Shown piece after piece: positions 48,402-60,652 of a stretch of 64,000 nucleotides of DNA. The stretch is from Lithospermum erythrorhizon (Eukaryota; Streptophyta; Magnoliopsida; Boraginales; Boraginaceae): contig JADFUC010000514.1 of the NCBI GenBank assembly GCA_019722365.1, positions 248,001-312,000 of the forward strand, read 5' to 3'. The notes under the pieces are model-generated. The model saw nothing but the letters and a program-made list of their open reading frames with translations. It was not told the DNA's origin and searched no databases. The first letter of the stretch is position 1; each line of letters begins with the position of its first letter. The position numbers and the translations under genes are program-made.

Positions 48402-49171
48402 TTTCAAGGCCAACTTTATGCTTTGTTGTTTTTCGAATTTTGATTTCTTTAAGGATATTGTCGGAATTTTGATTTGTTTAAGGATGATTATGTTTTAGAA
48501 ATGGAATGCTTTTGGTTAATTATTTTAATTTGCTTTTTGATTTATGTTGTCTGATGTTATTTTTAATTGTTTGCCACTCCGATGTTGTTCTATTACTCCT
48601 ATTTTATTTTGTTTGGATCGAATTGATGGTAAACTTAAAAAAATTAACTTAACTTAGTTGATGCCATGATTCAAAGTTTTCGTTTTCGGATAGATGTTAT
48701 AATAAATATAAATGTTAAAACTCATTAAGTAAATTAGGATTAATGGCTTGTATGATGATATAACTTTGAATTGAATCACAGATTCATTACTGAACTTTCG
48801 AAAGGTCCTAATCAATGAACTTTCAACATTTGTGTATGAGGGTGAATATATAATTTTGAGGTAGGTTAATAATCTATATAAAAGTTAAAATATTATTTGC
48901 AAAATAAATATTATACTATTTGGATTTTATGTCCTCTATTATTTACCAATCTATGACACCATAGGCCACTGGCATTCCTAGATCCAGTATATTAGTTGGT
49001 TTCAAAAAAGAAATTGTTTAACAAAATATTCCGTAATTTATTTTGAACTTGAATGATCCGAGCCATACCAAACGAATAAAAGTCAAAAACGGAATTAAGC
49101 AGATGGAATACCTAACATAATTATTCTAAAATTACATTTTTTTAGTTTCAAGAGGGTGGGGGTGTTTTCCT
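48402..49171. other. Convergent 3' region between RPS16 and FAF
   Basis: The two genes end towards each other. The stretch should hold both 3' UTRs. No further gene is seen. Confidence 0.5.
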
Positions 49172-50068
49172 CTACCTGTTCCTATTTTGTTGGTTTTCAT
49201 TGTTGATGGGATCTTGTTCTTCATTATCTACATTACTTTCTCGAAATTCTTCTTCTTCTTCGTTAATTGAATCATCTTCATCAACTTCCTTAATAAAATC
49301 TTCATCATCTACAATCTCCTCTTCATCATATTCCTCAAATATTTCATCATCTGCATGAATTAATTGCAGCTTCAAACGTCCATTTTCTCGACTAGCACGT
49401 AAGAATTGTTGTTGTGGAATCCTTACTTCCTTAAGGATAAATCTACCATTTTCCCTATATGATTTAAAGCTAACAAATGGCCTCCCATTGCCTCCAATGC
49501 AAGAAATAGGTGGAGGAAATGATCCCCTATTTACCCTTAACCTCTTATGATCACAATACATGTATTCAGATTGTTCTTGTATCACATTTGCACCTTGTTT
49601 CTCCTCCCTCCGGTGTCGGCTAATATGATCATTTCCAAATTCCTCAACTTCATCAGAGCTTTCGGAACCAAGGCTTTCAGTGCAATGTGATAGCCCTTCA
49701 GAACTTATTGAAGAAAAGCTATGTCCATGCATGTATTGTTTCTTTGGATAATAACATGTTGGTGAAAAGGGGGCATTGTTGCACTCATTGTTTTCTCTAA
49801 AGAGCCTCTCAATTCCTGTTAATTGATGGTTATTATTTGATTCTGAAAACGACGATGAAGATGGTGATGATACACAAAATAAAGGCGAGTCAGAAGAAAA
49901 GGGATGAGTATTGGATTGGTTTTCTTTAAAATGCAATTCTCCAAAAAGCTCTGTAAATGAAGAGCTATCAATAGGCTCCATTGCTTTTATTGAGCTCCAT
50001 GATGAAAAGGGTTCGAAAAGGGTTGGATTTTCTGGTAATATGTGTTGTAGACTTTCACAGGCAGCCAT
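49172..50068 (-). CDS. FANTASTIC FOUR (FAF) family protein
   Basis: An intronless frame of 298 residues, as usual for the family. The N-terminal half is serine-rich and has the family-like start with LFGELHFKE. The FAF domain lies at about 184-237, with FPPPISCIGGNGRPFVSFKS then ENGRFILKEVRIPQQQFLRA and ENGRLKLQLI. It is followed by a long acidic tail (about 239-288) rich in Asp and Glu. Known role: FAF proteins of Arabidopsis modulate shoot meristem size by acting on the CLAVATA3-WUSCHEL loop; this is inferred for the present gene. Which FAF paralogue it is cannot be fixed. The start at 50068 agrees with the common MAAC-type N-terminus. Confidence 0.92.
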   Translation of the reverse strand: MAACESLQHILPENPTLFEPFSSWSSIKAMEPIDSSSFTELFGELHFKENQSNTHPFSSDSPLFCVSSPSSSSFSESNNNHQLTGIERLFRENNECNNAPFSPTCYYPKKQYMHGHSFSSISSEGLSHCTESLGSESSDEVEEFGNDHISRHRREEKQGANVIQEQSEYMYCDHKRLRVNRGSFPPPISCIGGNGRPFVSFKSYRENGRFILKEVRIPQQQFLRASRENGRLKLQLIHADDEIFEEYDEEEIVDDEDFIKEVDEDDSINEEEEEFRESNVDNEEQDPINNENQQNRNR

Positions 50069-51250
50069 GATAATAACTAAACAAAAATTGATGAATGTTG
50101 TTTCAAAACTATGTCCTATAAATAATCAAATATACAAGGGGTAGGGGGGATAGAGACAAATGCACTTGATGGTCATGAAGATTTTGTTGATAAAGTCAAG
50201 AAACATAATGTATATACAAATATGATGCTTCTTTGTTGGGGTGCCAATAACTTTGGAGTGCAATAAGGGATGGGTTGTTATTATGAACCTTCAAAATGGA
50301 CTTGGTGGTCACCATTCAACAGGAAATTTCTAAGCTTTCTTAGTTCCTTATCTTATGTCAGCAAAACCCGGCATATTCCAAGAATCCTTAAGGACTAATT
50401 ACAGATAATATCAAAAATGTATTCACACTACGTGTTTAATTTTACTTCAAAATTGGAGCTTCTTAAGGGTGAAAAACAACGTGGATAAGATTTCACTTGT
50501 ATTATTACTCCTATTTTTTTTTACCATAATATGACATTCTCTAAAGCTATTTATGAGTGAAGAAGGGAAAAGAGCGAAAGAAAGAAGTCGAAACAAAAAT
50601 ATTTTATAATAACGTCGAGAAAACTCCCACGTCCCATTTTCTACTCGATGCATATCCTCAAATCATTATCCCTTCCTCTTCTTCAACCATACATTTGAAC
50701 CAAACCAAGAATTTTCTTTTTAAGAGGTTTGTGGTAATGGAGCAGCAAATAAAACATTAGGCATAACTAACACATGTTCAAGAAATTGAGATCTTAATCA
50801 CAGTTCACAAGTTAATGGATAATGATTCTGAGTTAGGCTTCACAGAAAGAACCAGCTAGAATCTTTTGTATAGAAACATAGCACTACCCTATTTATTAAT
50901 TCATGCGAAAATGAAATATAAGCAGCATCAATCTCATGGTGGAATTCTAACAGTAAGCTACTTAATCAACAGAGCGAAGGCAACATATACTGATGTCGAA
51001 TTCAGGCTACTGAGTGAAAGCAAATGGAATACAACATCCATTAATGAGACGAGGGGATTAAACAGAAGAGTGTAACTAAGTAGTATTACAGAACAGATTG
51101 TTAAGATGTACACAAGAACAGGTTTTAAGAAAATCAGCAGCACACTAAGAACACATACATGGATGGAACACTAGTTACACAGAATCAAACATAATATGCC
51201 AGTCACTAGTCATAATGTCGGTCCGAAAACATAACACTGTTGACATTCAA
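50069..51250. other. FAF promoter side and 3' flank of the RopGAP gene
   Basis: Both neighbours are on the minus strand. The short open frames lack conserved features. No RNA gene or repeat of note is seen. Confidence 0.5.
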
Positions 51251-54200
51251 TCATCGCCAGGTTTCAACTCGCTCAGTAGTGGAGTTTATACGAGTCAAGT
51301 TGCTAATTCCCTTGCTCTTGCCTTCAGTTTCCATAGATTGAGCAACAAGTTGTTGCCCAACAGTTTTTGCCTGATTGGCATCACTTGGTTGCTCTATATT
51401 GCTTAGCTGAGTATTCTTATCCATCAAAGACTTGGGACAACCCATAGAACCATCTCCCATTGTGGAGATATTATACTCTTGATTAGGATTTTCACATGAT
51501 TCACTTCCATCATATTCCTCAGTAGAAGTTGAATAACTGATGGCTTCTTCATCAGACATGTTATCTGAGTGATAAGAGTCTGATACACCATCAGTATCAT
51601 GTTCTTCAACAGCAGTGTCTGAGTCAGGCTCTTCCACGACAAAGACATGCTCAGTGTCCTCACTTGATTCAGCAGCATTTTCAAGAAAAGGTTGTGAAGG
51701 CTTCTGATGGCCATCCTCAGGTGGCTTTAATTCAGAAATCCGAGGAGGCTCTATAGCAGTGTCTTGTCTTTCACGTAAGTTCCTCTCTATAAGAGTCTTT
51801 AAGAAGTTCATCACTTGGACGGCATACATCAATGCAGTCAGTGGATCTGCCATCTGCAAACAAGAACCACATTGATAGAAATAAATTGAGAACAATATTT
51901 CCTAAAGAAGAATGTCAAGCAATTATCCATCTTCTCAAAAAGTTAGATAAGATATAGCCATTTAACATACCTACAAGGGGATGATGTTATAAATCTTATT
52001 GCTTTTGTCAAAAGATTCCCTAATGAACCAAAAAGAACACAGCAACAACATACTCAATTTCTATTAATATTCCCTCATGTACCTCATTTGAAATGCCCAT
52101 TTAAGAATACGATTAGTATAATGTCCATAAAAACCATACAGTTGGTTACATATGATTGTAACATACTTATGGATGTGTGAGCGAGTTCTAAAAGCATCTC
52201 AGAAACGAAAAGACGAAGCAAGTACACTACATGTGATGAAGACTTATTACTTAAGACATAAAACCCTCCCAACCTTGTCTCAGTCATTCATTGAGATAGT
52301 AGACTATCACCATTTAAGAAATAATAGAATCCTATTGTTCTAGTTTCTCTGATTACATAAAGACTTGGGAGTGTAGGAACATTTTTTGGGAGGAAAGGAA
52401 ATAACATTAGTAAAATGATTTTGAGTAATGAGAGAAGAATACCTGTGTCATATTTGGTGCAAACACCATGGCTATATTGCGTGTATTCATCTTGTTCAGA
52501 TGTTCCTCTTGCACAACATCAGCCATCAAGTTTATTGCCCAATCCAGTAAAGCTGACTCTGTTGATGGTAGAAGCCTTACGAGTGCAACACAATCCTCTT
52601 CTGATTGACATTGCATTACCCGCTCTGGTGAAAGAGGATCAAGAATGCCCCTAGGCAGCTCTCTAAACCAAGTCTGAATTACATTACAAAAGTTAAGATT
52701 CGGTCGAGGAAAATAAAGAGTCTCCATTTGGAGGTGAATAACCAATGAATATTTCTTTGGTTTCACACAAATCTTAAAGCAAAGAACTGCTTAGTCCTCT
52801 AAGTAGGGGGTCGGATTGTACACAACCTTACCCCTATTACCCAGGAGTCGGATACAACAAAAAAAAATACTTTGGAAAAAATTACCTTGATAAGGCCTGC
52901 CAGACAATGTACATCAATGCCATCTGGAACAACTCCCCTGTTTAGTTGGTCCCTTACATATTCATTCTGGCTGTCTCCACCATTTATTCTGAAAATTCCT
53001 TCAGCCTGCATGAATAAATTGATTAGATCAAATAAGTCTAGTGTAATCAGGGATTTGTCATTTTCGTCATTTTGAATGGGTAACAGCTACGCAATGATGT
53101 ATTATTGAAATTTCATAAATAAATTCAAAGTTATTTAAGAAACACGTCGACGTACTTGTTTTGTATGATACTATCATAAAATGATTGCATTGCCATACAT
53201 AATCAAAGTTACAGATAAATTCAAAGTTATCTTAAGTTACATAATCATAAGAAATGATATATCAATATATTATTGAAATTTTACAGATGGATTCAAAGTT
53301 ATCGAAGTACCATGCCATGGTACTTGTTTTGTGTGATACATTATCATAAGAATGAATATTACATCAAACACAGAAGAGTGAAATTAAGACTGCAATCAAG
53401 CACCTGAAGACCTCCATCATCATACAATCGCCTTTGCATCAACAGGAGGATTGTTGGAATACTGTTTCCTCTGTGATCAAACGATAACTGCATGGACTCT
53501 GTAGATACTCCAAAGACTGTTGTACTGCAGATTCGATTACCATGAGAAAGAAGTTAAGAATAAATGCAATTGTGGTCATAGATATTATTCTAAAGCATCT
53601 TCAAAATGATCAATGAAGCATATGCTCCAGAGAACAAAATCATTAAGTTTCTATCAGCTCCTTTTATTAACCAGGAAAAGTGAATGTTGAAAAAGCACCA
53701 ACAGCTAGAGGAGAAAGAAAGTTCCTCGAGATAATCTAAGTTCAACTATAACCAACAAAAAACAAGATATATACATGTGAACTCATAATTAATTAGTACA
53801 TCATGGAAAGATATCCAATAGCGAACAATGGACAGCTATGGTTGATTGCAGAAATACGGTTTCTAGAAGAGATGACTACTCGAAAACATCAATATCTTTC
53901 ACAAATATTCCACGTACAAGACATATTCAATACCCTAATGAAAACACAACTAGGAAGGAAGGAGTCCAATAACTTCAATGTGAATTCCCAAATCAAGCAT
54001 ATGCATACCCAAAAAAAGTTAGCTATATGCAACTTTGTCCATAGATATATACTGGACATAGGCTAAAAACCAAGATTCACTTCATTTCAACAAATTTTAA
54101 ATGCCAATGCAACACTAAGTCAACTCGCATATTCGAATCCAAGTCCATTTTATTTAAACAAATTGTGAAACAGCATTAAATAACAACCATAATCTACAAC

Positions 54201-54900
54201 AGCCACAAATTCAAGAACCACAGAAAACCATCAATAAATCCAACTCTTATTGAAAATAACTAGCTATCATATTCAAAATAACTACAAACATAAGCTACAC
54301 TATTCACAAATTCATGAACCACAGAAAACCATCAACAAATCCAAATCTTATCGAAAATAACTAGAAACATAAGCTACAATATTCACAAGAACCACAGATA
54401 ACCATCAACAAATCCAAATATTAATTCAAATAACAAGAAACATAAATCAAGATCAAATTTTTCTTAAAAAAAAAATAATAAAAAATGTACCTAGCACTAG
54501 GGGCTCTTCTTGGCACTTCAGGCTCAAACTCAACAGGCAAACCCAAAAAGCCATTAAACCTATCAAAAGTAACATGAGCAACATGTTGCACATCAGTAGG
54601 CCACCCAATCTCCATTCCACCACTACCCCCCCTACTAGTGGTACACATCTCCTCCCTCCCTGTTTTGCAAGCCATCCAAAAACTCTTCCTAAACAATGTA
54701 ACTAAAAGGGCAATTAAGGACAATTGATTACTACTACTACTACCACTATTATTATTATTTATAACATTTTGTTGAATATTCTGATTACCATCTTGAGAAA
54801 CAACACAAACAACATTGTCATGAAACAATGTTATATGGGTAGGTGTGGATTTTGAAGAGGGGGTGGATGAAGAAGGAGAGGAGTGGAGGACCTCAGTCAT
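51251..54900 (-). CDS. Rho/ROP GTPase-activating protein with CRIB motif (RopGAP)
   Basis: Five exons on the minus strand: 54900-54491, 53524-53404, 53005-52886, 52673-52443 and 51853-51251. All are in phase, giving 494 residues. A serine- and asparagine-rich N-terminus is followed by a CRIB motif at about 97-123 (MEIGWPTDVQHVAHVTFDRF). The RhoGAP domain spans about 138-310 (STTVFGVSTESMQLSFDHRG...). The catalytic arginine finger is present in AEGIFRINGG (Arg183), and the conserved NMNTRNIAMVFAPNMTQ-type block (KMNTRNIAMVFAPNM) is intact. The C-terminal 150 residues are acidic and serine-rich. Known role: CRIB-RopGAPs are plant-specific; CRIB binds active ROP and the GAP domain speeds GTP hydrolysis, limiting ROP signalling at the plasma membrane. 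Introns 1 and 2 carry tandem duplications and intron 3 a SINE tail. Confidence 0.95.
52799..52850 (-). mobile_element. SINE tail fragment in RopGAP intron 3
   Basis: On the minus strand it reads AGGGGTAAGGTTGTGTACAA then TCCGACCCCC, matching the body/tail of the SINE at 32720-32935. It lies in a 212-bp intron that is otherwise unremarkable. Confidence 0.5.
53101..53360. repeat. 167-bp-period tandem duplication in RopGAP intron 2
   Basis: TATTATTGAAATTT..AT(A/G)(A/G)ATTCAAAGTTAT, followed by GTACTTGTTTTGT and TGATAC.(T)TATCATAA, occurs from 53101 and again from 53268. Copies are diverged. A further ATTCAAAGTTATCTTAAGTTA lies between them. Confidence 0.75.
54200..54440. repeat. Three-copy tandem repeat in RopGAP intron 1
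   Basis: The unit reads TTCA(C)AAGAACCACAGA(A/T)AACCATCAA, then ATCCAA..CTTATTGAAAATAACTA and AAACATAAGCTACA. It starts near 54205, 54303 and 54382, so unit length falls from about 98 to 80 bp by internal loss. Confidence 0.75.
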
Positions 54901-57632
54901 TCTTTAAGCAAATGGGGTGGATAAAAAGAGGTTCTTGAAGCTTTCTTGAAGCAAAGAATGGGTTTTTTTAATGATAAAAAAACAATTCTTTGGGATTTTT
55001 CAGAGATTGAAGAAAGAAAATTGGTTCTTGGAGCAAAGAATAGATTTTTTCAAATTGATAAAAAAAAATATTTAGGGAGAATGATTTTAATCCCAACTTT
55101 AACATAAATTATTACCAATCGGTCAAATGAATGATCCAACTCTCCTTCGATTATTATTAGTTTCCATCTTTCATATGTGTCATTTTTTTAACAAAAATAC
55201 TTCTAAAAGTAGACTAGTTTATATGTATACTCGTTAGATATTTTTTTATATTACTTACATATTTGCTTTAAAATGGATAATATATAGATATTGTTGTTGG
55301 ATATTCGGTGTTGTCGATTGAATTGCACCGTTTGTATGTCAGTAAGTTTGTCTGAGGAAGGGAAGCATGAAGTTTGGAAAAATAAGTTTGTCATAAGAAT
55401 GGAGTGTGGGAAAACACGCTTCGTAAGTAAGAAATTTAGTTGAACTGGTAAACGTGTTCTTCTTTGCAATCCGGGGAGAAAATGAGGCAGTTGTGAATCA
55501 GGAATGCGTGTCTTGCGACACAGGGATCTGAATGACCCGTTTGAGAAATGGGGGCTCGTGCGAGCCAACTTTTTCTCCCGGTCGAGCTCGGTTTTGCACA
55601 CTTGAAATCAGAATTTGATTTGGCATTCAATTGAAATGGTTGTTACATACGTTTTTATTTGCCATTAAGTGTGTTTAGTACACCTTAATGCAAAAACCGT
55701 TTTGATTTAGCCATGAATTGCATTGAGTGAGAAATTTCTTATAGCCAATGTCAACCAATGACCAGCAACGTCGGAAGAAACACTACGATTCGCATAAAAA
55801 TTCAAGAGCTCCGTTTCTCTTTCTTTGCTTTTGTTCAGGTGATACTCCAAACTCGTAGGCGGTTCGTCGATCGGTTCATAGTGCTAGTGAAGCTGATCGT
55901 GAGGTGGTTTTATCCTGGGAAACGTACGTCTCTGTTGTCCTTAGCACCAAGGGAAGAGGTCGAATACGTTTTAAGGAAAGCGTTGTAAACGTGACTCCAT
56001 CTGGTTTAATTTTATTGTAATCGGTTGTTGTATTTTCATATGAATATTGGGTTAACTAACTTTTGCAAGTATTGTTGTATAGTTCAATTTTACGTAAGTT
56101 CACTTACAATTGTTAGATACTAAGTAATAAAAAAACATTAATGATAATATTTTTGTCATAAAAAAATAGATTCGATGGTATGTAGTGCAAATATGATTAA
56201 AATGTAATGTAAGCTATAAAATAATAAAAATATGTTATTATTGACATTTTTCCAATTTTTTTGGAGATTAGAGAAATGAAATCTTTGGGAGATTTGGATT
56301 AGGAGCAAAGACTAAGGAGGCGAAGGTGAAGATGGATTCAATCTTTTGTGGATCCAAGAAATGGTAATGAGAGTGGAGGACGTGAACAACATGAAGTGTT
56401 TATTCTCTCAATTTCTTTATATGTATTTATTTTGTATGCTCTGGCAAACGGAACTAGTCTTCCAGGACAGCAGGAGTAAGGCAACGGATGAAGATATCAA
56501 GTTGGAAGGGTGGGGGTGCTTTAATAAATAATTGAGAAAGATCTTTCGATCGACATGTTTGACTCGAAAGTTCAATTCGGTGATTCGTTGGATTAATTTC
56601 GATATAATTATTCAACTCGACAAATATTATATATAATTGTTAAGTTAGTATTGAGTATTAATAATTGTTTGAACACTCATTATATATACATATAGGTATC
56701 AATTTGAAATATCTAATAGCATGAAAAATTAGTTTTGTTAACCAAATTCTTCAAAATTGGTAATTAAATTAGGAGTTGTCAAATTTTATACATATAATTG
56801 CAAGGATTGAGATAATCGAATCTTTCTAGCGGTTGAAGCCCAAGCGTCTCTTGATCCTTGCAAGGGGTTGAAGGAAAATATAATAAATTGGTGATTGATT
56901 TACTGGTCGAGATTCAGTTGAACTCGAACTAAAACCCGAAAAAAATAATGTTTGACTCAATTCAAGAAGTATCAAATTGAATCCAAGCCGTATAAAAATT
57001 CAATGAGAACCTTCAGTTTTAAAAATTTAACTATTAAATCAACCCCACGAAAAAAAAAATCAGTCATATTTTAGCATGTAAGTTAAATAAGCATGTTTCA
57101 TTTAATAACGATGGTTAATAAATGACTAGTTGACTACTGGTTAGGCGTGATTGTTCGATTTCTCCGTATCTCATAAGTTAGTTGTTTAGAACTTAATGGT
57201 GATAATTTATAGTAGATCAAATAATTAAGCACGTTAACACTAGGTCTGAATGTCTGTATACATATGTAGAGTGTAGAAATAGAACCAATTATTAATAGAT
57301 GGTGACAACTCATTTTCATGGTTTGATTCTTTTAAATAGCTCATTTTTGCTTGTTTGATGGTTTCATTTTGGTTTTATTTTTAAAATTTGTCCCTCTAAA
57401 TTATTTTTCAAAATTTTGCTTCTCTTATATTCTCATCCTGGTTCCGTTCCAGATTGTACTTGGACTGATGATTATTATTAATATATTGGTACCTTGTTGA
57501 AGCATATGAGGTTCCGAAACTTCACTATGCTAGCTCAGCTACAATAAGTCATCAACTTACCAAGGATTCGAATATTCGATAAGTAGTGACGGAATTAATA
57601 ATTTTATATAAGGATGACAAATGACTTAATAA
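54901..57632. other. 2.7 kb intergenic region upstream of RopGAP
   Basis: The first few hundred bases are the RopGAP 5' UTR and promoter. The 55.3-56.0 kb part is less AT-rich and has open frames on both strands, for example 55758-55988 plus (76 codons, basic and hydrophobic), but no family is recognised and no splice context supports a gene. It may be a transposon remnant. Confidence 0.4.
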
Positions 57633-58118
57633 TAGAGCTGTTAATGAGTCGAGTTCAACCGAGCAACTAGGCTCGGGAAGTCGAGGCTCGAGGCTCGGCT
57701 CGGTCTATAGTGAACCGAGCTTTGGTGACGCCCAGGGCTGGTTAATAATGCATTTCGATAAACCGGTTATATGATTATTATTATATATTTAAATAAAAGT
57801 ATAAAAAATAATACTCTAATTTTTTTTATAGTTTGAATATATTATCAGGACCAAAATGTTGTTATGATGACTTTTTTTATTATAATTTAGTTGTCTTCGA
57901 ATTAATTTATTTATTGGCAATTAATGTTAATTATTATTATTTTTATGCACTATTTATACCTTTAAAATTTGAAATAAGGTAAAACTAGCTTCGAACTTAG
58001 CTCGGTTTAGCTCTGCTTTCGGCGAGCATCGCGAAGCGGCGGAGTCATAGGCCCGTTTGGTGACCGACACAGTAAAAAGTGCTAGCTCGAGCTCGGATTT
58101 AAACTCGATGCAGCTCTA
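57633..58118. mobile_element. Non-autonomous hAT-type element with target-site duplication
   Basis: The left end TAGAGCTGTTAATGAGTCGA and the complement of the right end TAGAGCTGCATCGAGTTTAA form terminal inverted repeats starting with the same 8 bases (TAGAGCTG). Subterminal GAGCTCGG/CCGAGC words are abundant on both sides. Directly outside lie CTTAATAA (57625-57632) and CTTAATAT (58119-58126), an 8-bp target duplication with one mismatch, as hAT transposases make. The element is 486 bp with no coding capacity. Confidence 0.8.
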
Positions 58119-58334
58119 CTTAATATCATATAATTCAGGAAATATATAAAGTTTAGGTTGGGGGCAATTTTATATTTAAAAAATAAATATGTTAAAAAAT
58201 ATTTTAAAAATTATATTATTCAAAATTCAATCAATTTCTTCGGCCGCAATGCTCTCTTAGTTCTACCATTGTCATAAATAACATTAGAATTAGTTACTAG
58301 TAACCAAATGGTATTATTTTTCTTATATGACTCA

Positions 58335-58890
58335 TGTTTGAGGAAGTAGTTTATTATGCATCAACTCCTCTAAAAGTTAAAATAAGGGCTTAAATTATTA
58401 AAATGAAAAAAAAATTGACTCACTTAAAATAAGATTAATACTCTAAAATTTGCAACAACCTCTTACTTGGCCAAATTTATCTTTCTCATATGTTTTTTCA
58501 ATAGTGAAATATGAATAATAGGAAAGGTGGTAAATTAAATACATAAAAAGCTGGCTAAAATAAAAATAAAAATAGTGATTTAGAGTGTATATTAGGAAAT
58601 TTAGGGAAGAAAGTTAGAGCCTTACAACATGTATCGGCTCCCCTAAAGCTAAAATAGGGATGAAAATTACTAAAAATGAAAGGGGCTTTCGGTCTCGAGC
58701 GCATCCCTATAAAATTATTCTGCACCCTCTTCACCTAAATTTATAGTCTCCTTTATTATTTTTCTATAGTGAAGTGAATAATAAAAGGCTATTAAAACAT
58801 CACAATAAAAATACGTCTAAAAATAAAAAGCAGTAGTGTTTTAGAGTGCATTTCAGGGAAATTTTAGAAAAGCTGATGCACATGCTCTTA
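58335..58890. repeat. Two tandem copies of a MITE-like unit, about 270 bp each
   Basis: Copy one (about 58335-58610) and copy two (about 58615-58890) share GCATCAACTCCTCTAAAAGT or GTATCGGCTCCCCTAAAGCT, then AAAATAGGG, CTCT..ATAAAATT.TGCA(A)C, TTTTTCTATAGTGAA, GAATAATA(G/A)(G/A)A and TAAAAATA.TAGTG.TTTAGAGTG. The inner start and the outer end are roughly inverted, suggesting a MITE inserted into or beside its own kind. Confidence 0.6.
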
Positions 58891-60652
58891 GAGTCGAAGT
58901 CGAACCTTTAGTTTGGAGAAATTCGGATTGAAGATTTTGTTTTGTTCGAACTATATAAATTTAGAATTTTTTATTTTGTCATGAAAAAAATAATTCCAGC
59001 CCGATACTTTTCTTAGCTTATTTCTATTTGGAAATCAGAGTTATTGGTTTCATATATTATGCTCATTCACGACAATTGTTGTAACAATTCATTTACTAGT
59101 TTAGTGAATGTGATTACATAAGCGAACATTCAATCATAGCTTTTGTAATTACTAGTGGAGTTTTTAAATGATATCTGGGGGTTATCTTGGATCTTAGATC
59201 TCGTACATAACTTAGATTATAATAATATTAATGAATTACATTATATTATTATACATATGTTATTATCTGACAATGTCGTTGATTACATTTCATGTATGAA
59301 ATAAAACTGCACTTGCTAAATTGGGAAGTTGATTGTAATCAACGAGATTAATAATTGGGATAATTACATTACATGAGTAATGTAAATAAATTGGAAGAGC
59401 TTGAATTAATTGACTTGTTAGATCAATTAATTAACTTGTTAATTGAACTTGATAAGATTAATTAACGAGTTGGTTGAGTTTATTTGTTTGACTTGTTAAG
59501 CTCAATCAAATATTAATGAGTTGTTTATTTTATTTGGTTTGATAAGACTAATTAAATAAACGAGGTTTTGCTTAATGAGCTCATCTCGTTAGTTAACGGT
59601 TTAGGTTTTATGTGAGCTCTATATATTTGAGGCTTTACATGGAAAACCTAATGAAAAAAACAAAAACTCCGCAAAACCACAGCCTCACGTCTAGGAATTT
59701 TCGGCCTTCTCTCCTCCCATGGAGGCCAATTTATTCTATGAGACAAATCAAAGTAGAGAATTTCGGCCTCCTCCTACTCCATGGAGGAGCCAATTTATTC
59801 TATGAGACAAATCGAAGTTTTGGTTGTTTCTGTCCTCCGATGTTATCGATTCTAACAAACTTCCAGTGTGAAGTTGAACCGCCACAATGTGGACTAGCTA
59901 GAAATGATACAATTGAAGTCTTTAGCGTATTGGAATTCAAGCGAGGCTTAGTGAAAGAATTGTTGGCGATTAATTTCATTTGCACTATAAGTGATACGAT
60001 TTAATAGATATGAATATATATTTTGCAGTTCTGATTTTATACAATTTAAATGATCCTGATATGTTTTTATTAAAATTTAAACAAGTTATGCATAGAAGAT
60101 TCCTTCTTGTTCGACCCTCGAACTAGCCCAAACTTTCAAATAGTAGCGTTCAAACAAACCGAACCTAGTAAAATTCAAAAAGTTCACCTAATATGAGTAT
60201 GTATATAAAGTGACTTTTATAAATGAAACTCTCTATTCAATCAATATCCCGACGAGTACTTAGAGATTCATGTCGGTCCCGATTTGATCACTTAATCAAT
60301 TTTTATATTAAAAAAAATTATCTATTTTATGAATATTTTGTCGTCGACCTCTAGTTAGTTCACTTAATCAACTTCGATATTTAAACTTGACATTTAATCG
60401 ATTTGAATATAAATAAAATTTTGTTTACATATTTTGTGTTTATACGTGTAAGTGCGTGCAGGTGACAGGTTACATATGAAATAACTGGAGCCAACGTGTT
60501 GGAATTAGCAAATCTAAGGACAAATTTTATCAATAGTTTAGGAAAAGTTGTCATTTTCTTACCTTATCTATTCACAACTATTTTCCTCCAAGTACCACAA
60601 CTATTGTCCAGTTTCTTCTACGTTAAACTAGATCTGATAATCAGAAGAAAAA
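58891..60652. other. Intergenic region with possible LTR remnant and local repeats
   Basis: The part at 59400-59600 has many TTAATTGACTTGTTA-like words. A TATA-like CTATATATTTGAGG lies near 59618, followed by a 63-bp direct repeat at 59694-59817. This could be the promoter and leader of a decayed LTR, but no TG..CA borders or second LTR were found. The end of the region is the promoter of the gene starting at 60653. Confidence 0.4.
59694..59817 (+). repeat. Tandem duplication of about 63 bp
   Basis: GAATTT(T)CGGCCTYCTCTCC, CCATGGAGG and CCAATTTATTCTATGAGACA then AATCRAAG occur twice in direct order, with a few small indels. Confidence 0.85.

Noticed and set aside
53803..54066. 87-codon plus-strand frame
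   Set aside because: It lies inside RopGAP intron 1, overlaps no conserved block, and has no splice context of its own.
55758..55988. 76-codon plus-strand frame with basic and hydrophobic residues
   Set aside because: No family recognised, no neighbouring exons, and frames on the opposite strand are equally long. Left as possible transposon debris.
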